Assembly (NCBI RefSeq): GCF_022967985.1
Contig: NZ_JALJVC010000008.1
Location: forward strand, 62,001-126,000
Reading direction: 5' to 3'
Length of the DNA stretch: 64,000 nt
Source: Acinetobacter lwoffii
GTDB lineage: Bacteria > Pseudomonadota > Gammaproteobacteria > Pseudomonadales > Moraxellaceae
Positions 27,562-37,621 of this stretch are shown in pieces. Position numbers and translations under genes: made by a program. Positions within the stretch are counted from its first letter, which is position 1; every line of letters starts with the position of its first letter. The notes below the pieces were generated by a model. That model saw only the letters and a program-made list of their open reading frames with translations, made no database searches and was not told the origin of the DNA.

Positions 27562-29085
27562 TTAACCTGCGTAATGAATGCTGACCGACTTGATACGATT
27601 GCTTTCAATTTCAGTGACTTTGAACTGTACACCTTGATAATTTAACTCGGTGCCCACGTCAACCGTACTGTTGGTTTTATCCAGAATCAAACCCGCAACA
27701 CTGATATAACCGGCATCTTCATCAATCAGATCAATCATGCCAAGTTCCAGCTCAAGCTGATACAAGTCTAACATGCCCGATGCGATCCAGTGCGTATCAT
27801 CCACTTTCACCAGATCCAGCTGTTCGTCTGCATCCGGGAATTCACCAGCAATTGCTTCAAATACATCCAGCGGTGAAATCAGACCCTGTACATTACCAAA
27901 CTCGTCACTCACCAAGACCAAAGAACCTTTAGAAGTACGCAAGGTATTAATCGCGTCAATAACTTTCATCTTTTCAAAGATATAAATTGGGCGATGACGT
28001 TTAATCAGTGCTTTTAATTCTTCCGGCTCTTCCAGTACATCCAATAATTCTTTGGCACGTACTACGCTAATCACCTTATCTAGGCTACCGCGACATACAG
28101 GGAACAGACTGTGTGGAACAGACAGAATTTTTTCACGGATCTGTTCTGGGTTATCTTCTAGATCAACCCATGAAATCTGACCGCGCGGCGTCATGATCGA
28201 AGCAACTGAACGCTCTGCAAGGGTAAGCACCCCACCAATCATATAGCGTTCTTCATCTGCAAAGGTTTCTTGTGCCTCATTATTTTGACTGTCGGTCGTC
28301 TCTAGCTTGCCACCCATTAACTTCAGGATCGAGTCAGCCGTACGATGACGCAAAGGAATCTTAGATTCATGTTTAGCAGCATTACGCTGACCAAACTGGT
28401 TAAATGCTTCAATTATGATCGCAACACCAATACCTGAATAGATATAGCCTTTAGGAATATGGAAACCAAAACCTTCTGCAATTAGACTGATACCAATCAA
28501 AAGTAGGAAGCTTAAACACAGAATCACCACGGTTGGATGACGGTTCACAAAATTGGTCAATGGTTTCGATGCCAATAGCATCACGCCCATTGCAACAATC
28601 ATGGCAGCCATCATGACATAAATGTTGTCGACCATACCAATGGCGGTAATTACTGAATCTAAAGAGAAAACAGCATCTAAAACAACAATCTGTGCAACAA
28701 CAGCAGTGAAACTTGCATATACCACATTGGTAGACACTGTGACTTCAGGTTTACCTTCAATCTTTTCATGCAGCTCAGTAACGGCCTTATACACCAGGAA
28801 CAAGCCACCAAATAACAAGATCAGGTCCCGACCGGAGAAGGTCCAGTCAAACACAGTAATCAATGGTTGTGTCAAAGTGACCAACCAGGCAATGGCAAAT
28901 AACAGGCCTAGACGCATGAATAATGCGAGAGACAAACCAATAACACGTGCTTTATCGCGTTGTTCAGGAGGAAGTTTTTCAGCCAGAATGGCAATGAAGA
29001 CTAGGTTATCAATACCTAAAACAATTTCAAGAATAATAAGAGTAATTAAACCTACCCAGATTCCGGGATCTAATAAAAATTCCAT
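27562..29085 (-). CDS. TerC-family membrane protein with CBS and CorC-type C-terminal domains
   Basis: A 507-residue protein. Residues about 1-245 are a TerC integral membrane domain with about seven helices and the acidic motif [11 protein letters not shown] and DAVFSLDSV. Residues about 295-425 are a CBS pair, and about 430-507 a CorC/HlyC domain. The combination matches E. coli YegH/YoaE. TerC proteins have been linked to metal-ion export (manganese, tellurite resistance). The ion is not readable here. The 742-base upstream region is AT-rich. Confidence 0.87.
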   Translation of the reverse strand: MEFLLDPGIWVGLITLIILEIVLGIDNLVFIAILAEKLPPEQRDKARVIGLSLALFMRLGLLFAIAWLVTLTQPLITVFDWTFSGRDLILLFGGLFLVYKAVTELHEKIEGKPEVTVSTNVVYASFTAVVAQIVVLDAVFSLDSVITAIGMVDNIYVMMAAMIVAMGVMLLASKPLTNFVNRHPTVVILCLSFLLLIGISLIAEGFGFHIPKGYIYSGIGVAIIIEAFNQFGQRNAAKHESKIPLRHRTADSILKLMGGKLETTDSQNNEAQETFADEERYMIGGVLTLAERSVASIMTPRGQISWVDLEDNPEQIREKILSVPHSLFPVCRGSLDKVISVVRAKELLDVLEEPEELKALIKRHRPIYIFEKMKVIDAINTLRTSKGSLVLVSDEFGNVQGLISPLDVFEAIAGEFPDADEQLDLVKVDDTHWIASGMLDLYQLELELGMIDLIDEDAGYISVAGLILDKTNSTVDVGTELNYQGVQFKVTEIESNRIKSVSIHYAG

Positions 29086-29095
29086 TAGAGAATGA

Positions 29096-29827
29096 CCCCG
29101 TTCGAGTAAGCTAGAAATAGAGATGGAAGATCAACGCACGGCGAGGGATCCATTAAAATTTAACCTATGCAACTTAAGACTATTCCATTATGCATAAACT
29201 GAGTATTTTGTAATGTATTAATTTACAAAAAAATTACATGATCATGATTTTATTGAGACTTTTATGACCAACTGATTGATGCTGAAACTGATTAATTTTA
29301 ATTTTTTCTACATCATGTATTCGAATTGAATTAAAAATAAACAGAATTTAGTTTGATTAGGCTATTATTTTTAAGGTCACTTAAAGATTAGAGCATAAAC
29401 TATTTTTTTATTGAAAGAACAATCACTTAAAAATATAGCTGTAAATAATCATTTACTATATTGACTAAAACCACTCAATCACCCTATATTTCTTAAATCG
29501 ATTAATTTATTGAAATACAATTATTTGCATTAAAACCTATTCAGACAGGCTGCTTAAGAACAATAAAAAGTCTTGGAAAACATTTCTACTCACGAAATAC
29601 ATAATGAGGAATTAAATTTATACAAAATATTATCGCCTTTCATCCGATTTTAAAGAACAATCTTCGCGCCAGATAAGGCTCACATGCAGAACTGATCAAC
29701 TCCTTGGGATGTTAAGCAAAACTAAAAAGTGTTAGCGCTTTAACATTTTTAAAATAAAGGTTGAAATATGCATAAACTTTTTCATAAAATGAAAGGGCCC
29801 TAGAAAAATAAATACAAGGAACATTTC
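29096..29827. other. Long AT-rich divergent intergenic region
   Basis: More than 700 bases between the TerC gene and the MarR gene. No open frame of normal codon use is present. It must hold both divergent promoters. At 29730-29745 an imperfect dyad (TGTTA then TAACA around AGCGCT) could be an operator. Confidence 0.45.
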
Positions 29828-30292
29828 ATGACTAAGAAATATGCAAAATTTTTGCCGTGTACGGAAGAATTTAATTTAGAAAACTTTCCATATTATTGGG
29901 TAACTCAGGTTCATGCTCAATACGTCGTTAATGTCGATCATGCACTAAAAAAGTATGGTGTTGACAATTCCCGCCGCCGCATCCTTCTTGCACTAAAAGC
30001 CAAACCGCATGCCAGTGTTTCTGATTTGTCAGAGATGGTTGTTTCTAAAATGTCGACCACGACTAAAATTGTCTACCGCTTAAAAGACGAAGGTCTGGTT
30101 GAAACCTATTCATGTGAGGATGACGCACGGATTACCCGAGTATTTTTGACCGACAAAGGCATGCAAATGACGCATAAGATCAATGATCTGACAAATGTGG
30201 TACTGGAACAGTCATTTGAAGGCCTGACGCCTTTGCAAATTGAAAAAACCATGGAAAGTTTACGTCATATTTTCAAAAATTTAGCTCGTTAA
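29828..30292 (+). CDS. MarR-family transcriptional regulator
   Basis: A 154-residue winged-helix regulator. The central region SVSDLSEMVVSKMSTTTKIVYRLKDEGLVE forms the DNA-binding helix-turn-helix, followed by the wing DDARITRVFLT. AAGGA lies seven bases before the ATG. MarR proteins bind as dimers and often respond to phenolic ligands. It has no gene partner on its own strand, and a long upstream region. An inverted repeat with a wide loop lies just after the gene. The target genes are unknown. Confidence 0.85.
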   Translation: MTKKYAKFLPCTEEFNLENFPYYWVTQVHAQYVVNVDHALKKYGVDNSRRRILLALKAKPHASVSDLSEMVVSKMSTTTKIVYRLKDEGLVETYSCEDDARITRVFLTDKGMQMTHKINDLTNVVLEQSFEGLTPLQIEKTMESLRHIFKNLAR

Positions 30293-30320
30293 GAGACCTA
30301 CTTTTTATTTTAAATAGACG

Positions 30321-30364
30321 CTGGCGAATTGGCGCATACTTTACAATAATAAATAATTCGCCAG
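30321..30364. repeat. Ten-base inverted repeat with wide loop
   Basis: CTGGCGAATT and AATTCGCCAG are perfect complements separated by 24 bases. They lie between the MarR gene and the convergent SRAP gene. Possible terminator or binding site. Confidence 0.5.
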
Positions 30365-30370
30365 AGCTTT

Positions 30371-31033
30371 CTAAAAATCAAAAAAGTTCAGTTGTGGACT
30401 GACTTTTTTGATTTTTTCTTTTGGTACATGTGAACATTCAAACTCTTCTACCGGAAAGCCCTCTACAAAGCTACGAATATCCGGATGCCTTAGCGTTAGC
30501 CATTCTTGCAGTCGCTGCTGTGGAATCACAATAACCGAGCGTTTGATATTACCCGGCTCATGAAACTCCTTCATCATGGGATGGTCAATTGCATCCATGG
30601 TAATCATACTGGCAGAGCGTACAATTTCCCCTTGTACCCGAGCAATCTCATACACAGCTGCAATAAAAGTCGCCTGACCATCTTTACGTCTTACACCCCA
30701 ACGCTGCGGTTTATTGTCAAAATATTTGGACTCATAAAATTCCGATACCGGAATGACGCCAAAATGACATTTGGCAGTGGCCTCAGCAAAAGTGGGCTTT
30801 TGCAGTAAGGTTTCATTTCTGGCGTTATAGGTCTTGGTGCCTATAGTTTTGTCTTCTGCCCATTTCGGAATGAGTCCAAAATTCACGGAACGCCATTCCA
30901 GTCCTTGAGCGGAATGAAATAAAAGCGGTGTAGCATAATTGGGATAGACCTCCTCTGGATATTCAAAAGGAATTTCTGGCAATCCCAGATTATGCAACTG
31001 CTCTAAGGTTAAAGGCTTAAAATTGGCGCACAT
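30371..31033 (-). CDS. SOS-response-associated peptidase (SRAP/HMCES/YedK family)
   Basis: A 220-residue SRAP domain protein. These proteins crosslink to abasic sites in single-stranded DNA through Cys2, which protects the site. Cys2 is present directly after the start Met (MCANFK), along with the conserved NARNET (about 70-75), Glu98 (PVSEFYE) and His158. The start is fixed by the need for Cys2. The usual bacterial SOS box was not found upstream; Acinetobacter lacks a normal LexA regulon. It stands alone on the minus strand. Confidence 0.9.
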   Translation of the reverse strand: MCANFKPLTLEQLHNLGLPEIPFEYPEEVYPNYATPLLFHSAQGLEWRSVNFGLIPKWAEDKTIGTKTYNARNETLLQKPTFAEATAKCHFGVIPVSEFYESKYFDNKPQRWGVRRKDGQATFIAAVYEIARVQGEIVRSASMITMDAIDHPMMKEFHEPGNIKRSVIVIPQQRLQEWLTLRHPDIRSFVEGFPVEEFECSHVPKEKIKKVSPQLNFFDF

Positions 31034-31125
31034 GGTTCATATATGTAAATCATTCGACCATAACATTATACCGTGATGCCAAGTCGAAGCCTGTCGTATT
31101 TCTATAGTTTTAGGCGCGTTGACTG

Positions 31126-32574
31126 TTATGAATTCGGTACCGTCAACCAATGTGTCCGGGTAAACTCTTCAAAAATCCAGCGACCATTGAAACGACCCAA
31201 TCCTGAATTTTTCTCGCCGCCAAAGGGTGCATTTGACTGGTCTGCCACACTAATGCCATTAATATGTGTCATACCGATATCCAGTTGTGCGGCAAACGCG
31301 CTGCCTCGCTCGATGTTTGAGGTACATACTGCACTGGATAAACCAAACTCGGTCGCATTGGCCAGGTTTAAAGCATGTGCTTCATTCCGGGCTTTTAAGA
31401 TAGGTAAAATCGGACCGAAGCTTTCTTGCTGCGCCAGATCGGAATCTTCCGCGACATCAATAAAAATATGCGGATAGACCAGATTCCCTTCAATTCCTCC
31501 TTCATACACCAGTTGTGCGCCCTGCTCGCTGCCTGTTTGAATGATCTGTTGATGCTTTTCAACCTGACTCTGATTAATGATCGGACCGATCACGGTATCT
31601 TCCAGATTTGGATCACCTACCGGAATCATTTTGATCCGATCCAGGAGCTTATCTACATAAGCATCATGGATAGAGGCATCGACAATGACCCGGTTAGTAC
31701 TCATGCAAATTTGTCCCTGATGCATAAAACGCCCCATCAGCGTTAGTTCAACCGCAAGATCAAGATCGGCATCATCCAGAATGACCAAAGGTGCATTGCC
31801 ACCCAGTTCAAGTGCCAGACGTTTGATTCTCGAACTGGCTAGAGCCTTACTGCCAACACTTTTTCCCACTTCGGTGGAGCCGGTAAATGAAATCATTTTC
31901 GGCACTGAATGCTCAACAAAATAATCCCCGATTTCACTGCCAGCACCGGCAACAATATTCAGTGCACCTGCAGGCAAACCTGCCTCTTCAAATAATTTAC
32001 CAATTAAGGTGCCGCCAGTCACTGGTGTATTACTGGCTGGCTTCAGCACAACGGTATTACCACAGGCAATTGCAGTTGCCACTGAACGTAAGGATAAATG
32101 AAATGGAAAGTTCCATGGACTAATGACAGCAATCACGCCTAAGGGCTTGCGCAAAACCATACTTTTACGTGCCGGATCCTTACTTTCCAGCTGTTCTGTT
32201 TGGATCCAGTCTGGAAAAGCCAGACTTTCCTGAATGATGCCCAGAGCAGCATCCACCTCAACGCTGGCTTTAATGCGCGTACTGCCTGATTCAATAATGA
32301 GCCAGTCAATGATTTCGTCCCGACGCTGCTGAATAATTGTCATCACATTTTGCAGCACTGTTTTTCGTACTTCAGTGGGATTCAAAACACCCTGCTGAAA
32401 AGCCTGCTCTGCTGCGGTATAAGCACTGTCGACATCGACAGAACTGGCAGCTGCCATACTAAAAATTTCACTCTGGGTATAGGGATTAATATTTTTTATT
32501 ATTCTGGTTGAAGTACCAGCTTGCCACTGACCATGAATAAACTGCTGGTCTAAATTTTGATATACCGTTGTCAT
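31126..32574 (-). CDS. NAD(P)-dependent aldehyde dehydrogenase
   Basis: A 482-residue ALDH-superfamily enzyme. PWNFPFH (Asn155), ELGGNAP (general base Glu256) and GQICMST (nucleophile Cys290) are all intact. The sequence is closest in feel to the benzaldehyde/vanillin dehydrogenase branch, but the substrate cannot be fixed. Acts in the cytoplasm, oxidising an aldehyde to its acid. AGGAAACAAT lies before the ATG. It is separate from the iron alcohol dehydrogenase found near the start of the window. Confidence 0.9.
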   Translation of the reverse strand: MTTVYQNLDQQFIHGQWQAGTSTRIIKNINPYTQSEIFSMAAASSVDVDSAYTAAEQAFQQGVLNPTEVRKTVLQNVMTIIQQRRDEIIDWLIIESGSTRIKASVEVDAALGIIQESLAFPDWIQTEQLESKDPARKSMVLRKPLGVIAVISPWNFPFHLSLRSVATAIACGNTVVLKPASNTPVTGGTLIGKLFEEAGLPAGALNIVAGAGSEIGDYFVEHSVPKMISFTGSTEVGKSVGSKALASSRIKRLALELGGNAPLVILDDADLDLAVELTLMGRFMHQGQICMSTNRVIVDASIHDAYVDKLLDRIKMIPVGDPNLEDTVIGPIINQSQVEKHQQIIQTGSEQGAQLVYEGGIEGNLVYPHIFIDVAEDSDLAQQESFGPILPILKARNEAHALNLANATEFGLSSAVCTSNIERGSAFAAQLDIGMTHINGISVADQSNAPFGGEKNSGLGRFNGRWIFEEFTRTHWLTVPNS

Positions 32575-32663
32575 TTTATTGTTTCCTCACATGCTTTGCC
32601 CCCACTTTAAGAGTTCAACTGGAAAATTTCTAGTCAAAACAACGACGGCTTACCATTAGACAA

Positions 32664-32692
32664 TAAAAAAGCCTCCGAAGAGGCTTTTTTAA
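32664..32692. terminator. Bidirectional terminator of glcB
   Basis: AAAAAAGCCTC, CGAA loop, GAGGCTTTTTT. It lies 11 bases past the glcB stop codon. Confidence 0.85.
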
Positions 32693-32703
32693 GCTAGACA
32701 GGA

Positions 32704-34869
32704 TTAGTCACCTGTATAACCTTTTAACTTTAAACGCGCTGCGTGCAGAAGCGGCTCGGTATAACCTGATGGCTGCTCACCACCTTTAAAAATCAGGTCA
32801 GATGCTGCCTGGAACGCAATATTGTTGGCAAAGTCAGCAGACATTGGCGTATACAGTGGATCATTGGCATTTTGCTCATCCACAATTTTCGCCATACGTT
32901 GCATCACTTCTTCTACTTGCTCACGACTTACGATACCGTGACGCAACCAGTTCGCAACGTGTTGTGAAGAAATACGTAGAGTCGCACGATCTTCCATTAA
33001 ACCGACATCATTGATGTCTGGCACTTTAGAACAACCTACACCCAAATCTACCCAACGAACGACATAACCCAAGATACCTTGACAGTTATTTTCGAGTTCT
33101 TTGGTTTTTTCTTCTTCAGACCAGTTGGTGTCTTTCGCCAATGGCGGTGTCAACAAATCATCCAGAGATAAAGGTTGAGTCGACAATAGCTCTTGCTGAC
33201 GGTCTGCAACATTAATCTGGTGATAGTGAATCGCGTGAATCACCGCACCTGTAGGTGATGGAACCCATGCACAGCTCGCCCCCGCTTCAGGATGTTCAGT
33301 TTTGGTTTTGTACATGTCAAGCAGCATGTCTGGCTTTGGCCACATGCCTTTACCAATCTGTGCTTTACCACGTAAACCTGCTTGCAGACCAATCATCACG
33401 TTACGGTTTTCATAAGCCGGGAACCAGATTTGGCCTTTTACTTCGCCTTTACGAACGAATGGACCAGCTTCCATAAAGGTATGGATTTCGTCACCAGTAC
33501 GGTCCATGAAACCTGTATTGATGAAGATAGTACGATCTTTGGCTTGTGCAATACAGTTCTTCAAGTTCACAGAAGTACGGCGTTCTTCATCCATAATCCC
33601 GATTTTTAAAGTTTTTGCAGGTAAGCCGAGTGCCTGTTCTGCACGTTCAAACAATTCAACGGCAAGTGCCACTTCTTCAGGACCATGCATTTTCGGCTTA
33701 ACGATATACATTGAACCTTGACGCGAGTTCTTGATGGTGTTTTCACCTTTGATGTCTGCAAAAGACAATAATGGCGTAACCAATGCATCCATGATGCCTT
33801 CATAGATTTCTGCGCCATCTACCAGAATCGCAGGGTTCGTCATTAAATGACCAACATTACGTAGCAACATCAATGAACGGCCGTGAACTTTAGTTTCACC
33901 ACCTTCTACATTTTTGAAAGTACGGTCTTCATTCAGTTTACGGGTAACAGTTTTACCGTTTTTCTCAATAGACTCCTCTAAAGTACCTTTCATTAGGCCT
34001 AACCAGTTACGGTAGCCTTCCACTTTTTCTTCAGCGTCAACGGCTGCAATCGAGTCTTCCAAGTCCTGAATGGTCGTAACCGCCGCTTCAAGAACCACAT
34101 CTTTTACACCAGCGGCATCAGTTTGGCCAATCGGGCTGCTAGCATCAATTTGCACAATAGCGTGCAGACCATTATTTTTAAATACGATTTCAGTCGGTGC
34201 TGAAGCTTCGCCATTGTAGCCAACGAATTTAGCCGCATTTGCCACAGTTGTTTTTGAACCGTCTTTTAGGGTAACAACCAGTGCATTAGCTTCAACTGCG
34301 TATTGAGTTGCGTCTGCATGCGAACCTTGTGCCAGTGGGAAAGTTTCGTCGAGGAAATTCTTGGCAAATGCGACAACTTTTTCACCACGTTTCGGGTTAT
34401 AACCTTTGCCTTTTTCCGCACCATCTTCTTCAGAGATGACATCGAAACCGTAAAGTGCATCGTACAAAGAACCCCAACGTGCGTTTGCAGCGTTCAAGCA
34501 GTAACGTGCATTACGTACTGGTACCACCAACTGTGGACCTGCCAGTATTGCAATTTCTTCGTCTACATTTTCAGTGCTGATTTGAAAATCTTCTACTTCT
34601 GGTAACAAGTAGCCAATTTCAGTCAAGAAAGCTTTGTAAGCTTGTAATTCAAATGTGTTATTGCGGTGCCATTCATCAATTTTCGCCTGAATGTCATCAC
34701 GCTTAGCCAAAAGTGCTTTATTTTTAGGGCTAAGATCAACAACGACTTGTTCAAAGTTTTTCCAGTATGTTTCGCTGTCTAAACCAGAACCTGGTAGTGC
34801 TTCATTTTCGATGAAATCGTAAAGTTCTTTAGCAATCGCTAACTTGCCTTTTTGAATACGTGCAGTCAT
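32704..34869 (-). CDS. glcB: Malate synthase G
   Basis: Malate synthase G condenses glyoxylate and acetyl-CoA to malate in the glyoxylate shunt. At 721 residues it matches the monomeric G isoform. Recognisable segments are the central [24 protein letters not shown]-type barrel region, [14 protein letters not shown], and the C-terminal catalytic Asp region [12 protein letters not shown]. The ATG has an AGGAAAG site seven bases upstream. It is transcribed alone between two non-coding gaps. Confidence 0.96.
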   Translation of the reverse strand: MTARIQKGKLAIAKELYDFIENEALPGSGLDSETYWKNFEQVVVDLSPKNKALLAKRDDIQAKIDEWHRNNTFELQAYKAFLTEIGYLLPEVEDFQISTENVDEEIAILAGPQLVVPVRNARYCLNAANARWGSLYDALYGFDVISEEDGAEKGKGYNPKRGEKVVAFAKNFLDETFPLAQGSHADATQYAVEANALVVTLKDGSKTTVANAAKFVGYNGEASAPTEIVFKNNGLHAIVQIDASSPIGQTDAAGVKDVVLEAAVTTIQDLEDSIAAVDAEEKVEGYRNWLGLMKGTLEESIEKNGKTVTRKLNEDRTFKNVEGGETKVHGRSLMLLRNVGHLMTNPAILVDGAEIYEGIMDALVTPLLSFADIKGENTIKNSRQGSMYIVKPKMHGPEEVALAVELFERAEQALGLPAKTLKIGIMDEERRTSVNLKNCIAQAKDRTIFINTGFMDRTGDEIHTFMEAGPFVRKGEVKGQIWFPAYENRNVMIGLQAGLRGKAQIGKGMWPKPDMLLDMYKTKTEHPEAGASCAWVPSPTGAVIHAIHYHQINVADRQQELLSTQPLSLDDLLTPPLAKDTNWSEEEKTKELENNCQGILGYVVRWVDLGVGCSKVPDINDVGLMEDRATLRISSQHVANWLRHGIVSREQVEEVMQRMAKIVDEQNANDPLYTPMSADFANNIAFQAASDLIFKGGEQPSGYTEPLLHAARLKLKGYTGD

Positions 34870-35200
34870 TGTCTTTCCTGATATTGCTACTTTTTATACA
34901 AGAGATTCTAGTATACCGATTAAAATCTAGCTGAATAGTATTATCACATTGCTAAATACTGAGCATTTTTTCCAATATGAATACCCTCATAAACATATTT
35001 GATATTTCTCAGTTACAAATAGATATCATTCTGCTAAATACCCTAATGACAGTGTATAAAGTTTTCGAAATGTAGAAATTAGACTTAAGTTCAGATTTTC
35101 GAGTAAAAATTATGCATTTTAGTTATACACGATCATATTTAGATCAAGATTAAGCCATGTTTGATCAGGCTTGTCGATAATTTAAGTACCTATTTTTATA
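34870..35200. other. AT-rich upstream region of glcB
   Basis: About 330 bases between glcB and the terminator of zapE. No gene is seen. The region should hold the glcB promoter; no element is convincing enough to call. Confidence 0.4.
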
Positions 35201-35201
35201 A

Positions 35202-35234
35202 AAAAAAGCGCCAGTAAATAACCAGCGCTTTTAT
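35202..35234 (-). terminator. Terminator of zapE
   Basis: AAGCGC and GCGCTT arms with a central AT-rich loop, followed by a run of eight T in the minus-strand reading. It overlaps the end of the zapE gene region. Confidence 0.65.
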
Positions 35235-35236
35235 TC

Positions 35237-36388
35237 TTACTCTCCGTTCACGGAGGCGATTTTCTCAATCTGGCGATGTTCAGAATTCAGGTATTCATCT
35301 GACTGCATTTCCAGCAAACGGGAACGGGTCCGTTCAATTTCAAAGGCCAGTTTCTCACCCTGGTAAATATCCACGATATTATCTTCTGAGGTTAAGAGTA
35401 ACTTGACGCCGCGGTCATAAAATTCATCCACCAGATAAATAAAACGGCGTGTTCCATCATTCAGGAAATCGGTCAGGTGCGGCACATTGCTGACCAAAAC
35501 CGTATTATAAATATTGGCGATTTCAATAAAATCAGCCGGACTGCGTGGCTTTAAACACAGTTCAGAAAATTCACACCACAATACATCTTCAGTATGTGAC
35601 ACGGTTTCAACAACACGGTTGTTGATAATAATCGGCTCTTCAGAACAGGTCTGAGTCTGGGTCAAAGCGCTAAAACGTTGAGCAATCCAGTTTTTATGAT
35701 CATGTGTTAACGGGAATTTAAACAGTTGTGCCTGTTTCAAAACCCGTAGACGGTAATCGACTCCGGCATCGACATTTAAGACCACACAGTTTTTCTTGAC
35801 CAGTTCGATGGTAGGCATAAAACGGTCACGGTGAATGCCGTTCTTATATAAACCGTCCGGTGCGATATTCGAAGTAGCGACCAAGGTGATACCACGTTCA
35901 AACAGCTTCTGGAACAGATCGCTCAGGATCATTGCATCCGTCACGTTAGACACAAAAAATTCATCAAAACAGATGATGACCGCTTCTTTATAAATTCGAT
36001 CCGCCACGATATCTAGCGGATTACGCTGTCCGGATAATTTGTTTAACTCACGATGCACATGCTGCATAAAATGGTGAAAATGCATCCGGGTTTTACGGCG
36101 AAACGGAATCGAATCGTAAAACTGATCCATTAACCAAGTTTTTCCACGCCCCACACCACCCCACATGTACACCCCTTTCGGAGATGTCTGACGGCGAAAG
36201 CGGCGAAATGCTTTTTTCGATGCCTTAAAACGCTGAATCAATTCCAGCCAGACACGATTCAGTTCATGTACTGCCATTGCCTGTGCTTCATCAGGCATAA
36301 ACTGTCCCGAAGAGATCGCTTGTGCATAACGTTCTGCAGGAGAAATCGGACTAAAAGCGGTGCTGTGCTGTGAATTAAAATCGGACAT
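35237..36388 (-). CDS. zapE: Cell division protein ZapE (AFG1-like ATPase)
   Basis: A 383-residue P-loop ATPase. Walker A is GGVGRGKT (77-84) and Walker B lies in VIICFDEFF; the AFG1-type segment MLLTSED appears near the C-terminus. In E. coli ZapE associates with the FtsZ ring and is needed during low oxygen or heat stress. It stands alone. Length and all motifs match the family. Confidence 0.9.
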   Translation of the reverse strand: MSDFNSQHSTAFSPISPAERYAQAISSGQFMPDEAQAMAVHELNRVWLELIQRFKASKKAFRRFRRQTSPKGVYMWGGVGRGKTWLMDQFYDSIPFRRKTRMHFHHFMQHVHRELNKLSGQRNPLDIVADRIYKEAVIICFDEFFVSNVTDAMILSDLFQKLFERGITLVATSNIAPDGLYKNGIHRDRFMPTIELVKKNCVVLNVDAGVDYRLRVLKQAQLFKFPLTHDHKNWIAQRFSALTQTQTCSEEPIIINNRVVETVSHTEDVLWCEFSELCLKPRSPADFIEIANIYNTVLVSNVPHLTDFLNDGTRRFIYLVDEFYDRGVKLLLTSEDNIVDIYQGEKLAFEIERTRSRLLEMQSDEYLNSEHRQIEKIASVNGE

Positions 36389-36472
36389 AGAATTTCGTAC
36401 TATTTGGGATCAATTTAATTATAGCGGAGTTTAATCAACACGCTATAACACTTTGGCATAAACTAACTTAGG

Positions 36473-37480
36473 CTATTTTATATATTGCCGAGGACTTTGC
36501 CCAAACCAGCGTTTAAAGGCATGGTTAAAAGCAGCCGGCTCAGAATAGCCTAATAATTCTGCAATCATCTCAATCGAATACTGTTTATATTCAATCAGTC
36601 GCAAAGCCTTATCTTTAATAATTTCTTCGCGAATTTGCTTATAACTGGTATCACACTGCTGTAACTGATGTCGCAAGGTTCGTTCCGGAATATTCAGCGC
36701 CTGTGCCGTTTCAGCCATACTCGGCATCAGGCCACTTTGGATTTCCAGATAATCCTGCACCCGCTGCACCACAGTCGGTGTCTGTTCATCCTGTTGCAAC
36801 CGCTCCAGTTCAGCCAGACATTTGGCTTCATAGACGGCAAAAGTGACCGCATCCGCAGAGGGAATTTTAATATCCAGCACTGCTTCATCAAACCAGAATG
36901 CTGCCCGAGATGCATCAAACTGTACCTGTGTTCCATAATAATCATGGTAGACCTTTAAGGTATTCAGATCTTCTGGATAGGCAAATGGCAACTCGATCCG
37001 CAAATCAGGTTTGGATAAGCCCATCAATTTGTAAATTTCCCGGATAAACTTAAACGTTCCGGAAATCTCCGCCTGTGCCAGCAGCATCCCCAAATGATCA
37101 TCTTGCTGCTTGGCCCGATAACATAGCGCACTATAATGTTCGCTGTGTTCCAAAGCCAATTGACCGGTCAGATGCGTCAACTGCTGAAAACGGATCACCT
37201 GATTCAGTGCATCACGTACTGTAGGACTGGTCACCAGCAACATGAGTAAGGGACCATAACCTGCCAAAGCATAATGCTGGCCAATCAATAATCCCTGTTC
37301 AGGTTGGATTTCCTGTCCTACCACCTTAAGCACATCATGTTCCAGACTAGGGTGAATGACCGAGCTTGGATCAAAGGCATCTACACGCAGCCCAATGTTT
37401 TGCAGTTTCTGATCGACTTTCATGCCAGCCTTGCGCATCCCTTGAATCAAATACATCAGACTGAGAACAGAACGTTTCAT
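36473..37480 (-). CDS. AraC-family regulator with arabinose-binding-like N-terminal domain
   Basis: About 335 residues from ATG 37480. An N-terminal domain of the type found in OruR and other AraC-family regulators (MYLIQGMRKAGMKVDQKLQNIG...) is followed by a C-terminal double helix-turn-helix (PERTLRHQLQ, then EMIAELLGYSEPAAFNHAFKRWFGQSPRQY). Open frame extends upstream to 37570, but this would add 30 residues that do not fit. It diverges from the flavin monooxygenase, which is likely its target by neighbourhood; the inducer is unknown. Confidence 0.83.
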   Translation of the reverse strand: MKRSVLSLMYLIQGMRKAGMKVDQKLQNIGLRVDAFDPSSVIHPSLEHDVLKVVGQEIQPEQGLLIGQHYALAGYGPLLMLLVTSPTVRDALNQVIRFQQLTHLTGQLALEHSEHYSALCYRAKQQDDHLGMLLAQAEISGTFKFIREIYKLMGLSKPDLRIELPFAYPEDLNTLKVYHDYYGTQVQFDASRAAFWFDEAVLDIKIPSADAVTFAVYEAKCLAELERLQQDEQTPTVVQRVQDYLEIQSGLMPSMAETAQALNIPERTLRHQLQQCDTSYKQIREEIIKDKALRLIEYKQYSIEMIAELLGYSEPAAFNHAFKRWFGQSPRQYIK

Positions 37481-37621
37481 AACCATACAAATACAATGTG
37501 ATTGCTCTAGTTGTACTATAAAAATAATGTGTCGGCTATTGCCGTTTAGATCAATTTTCTGTCTAATCACCAGGGAGCAAATTACGATAAATATCCAACA
37601 TTAAAATAAGTAAGGAATGTA

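Noticed and set aside
37481-37570. Longer AraC-family N-terminus
   Set aside because: The extra 30 residues do not match the family and run into the divergent promoter region.
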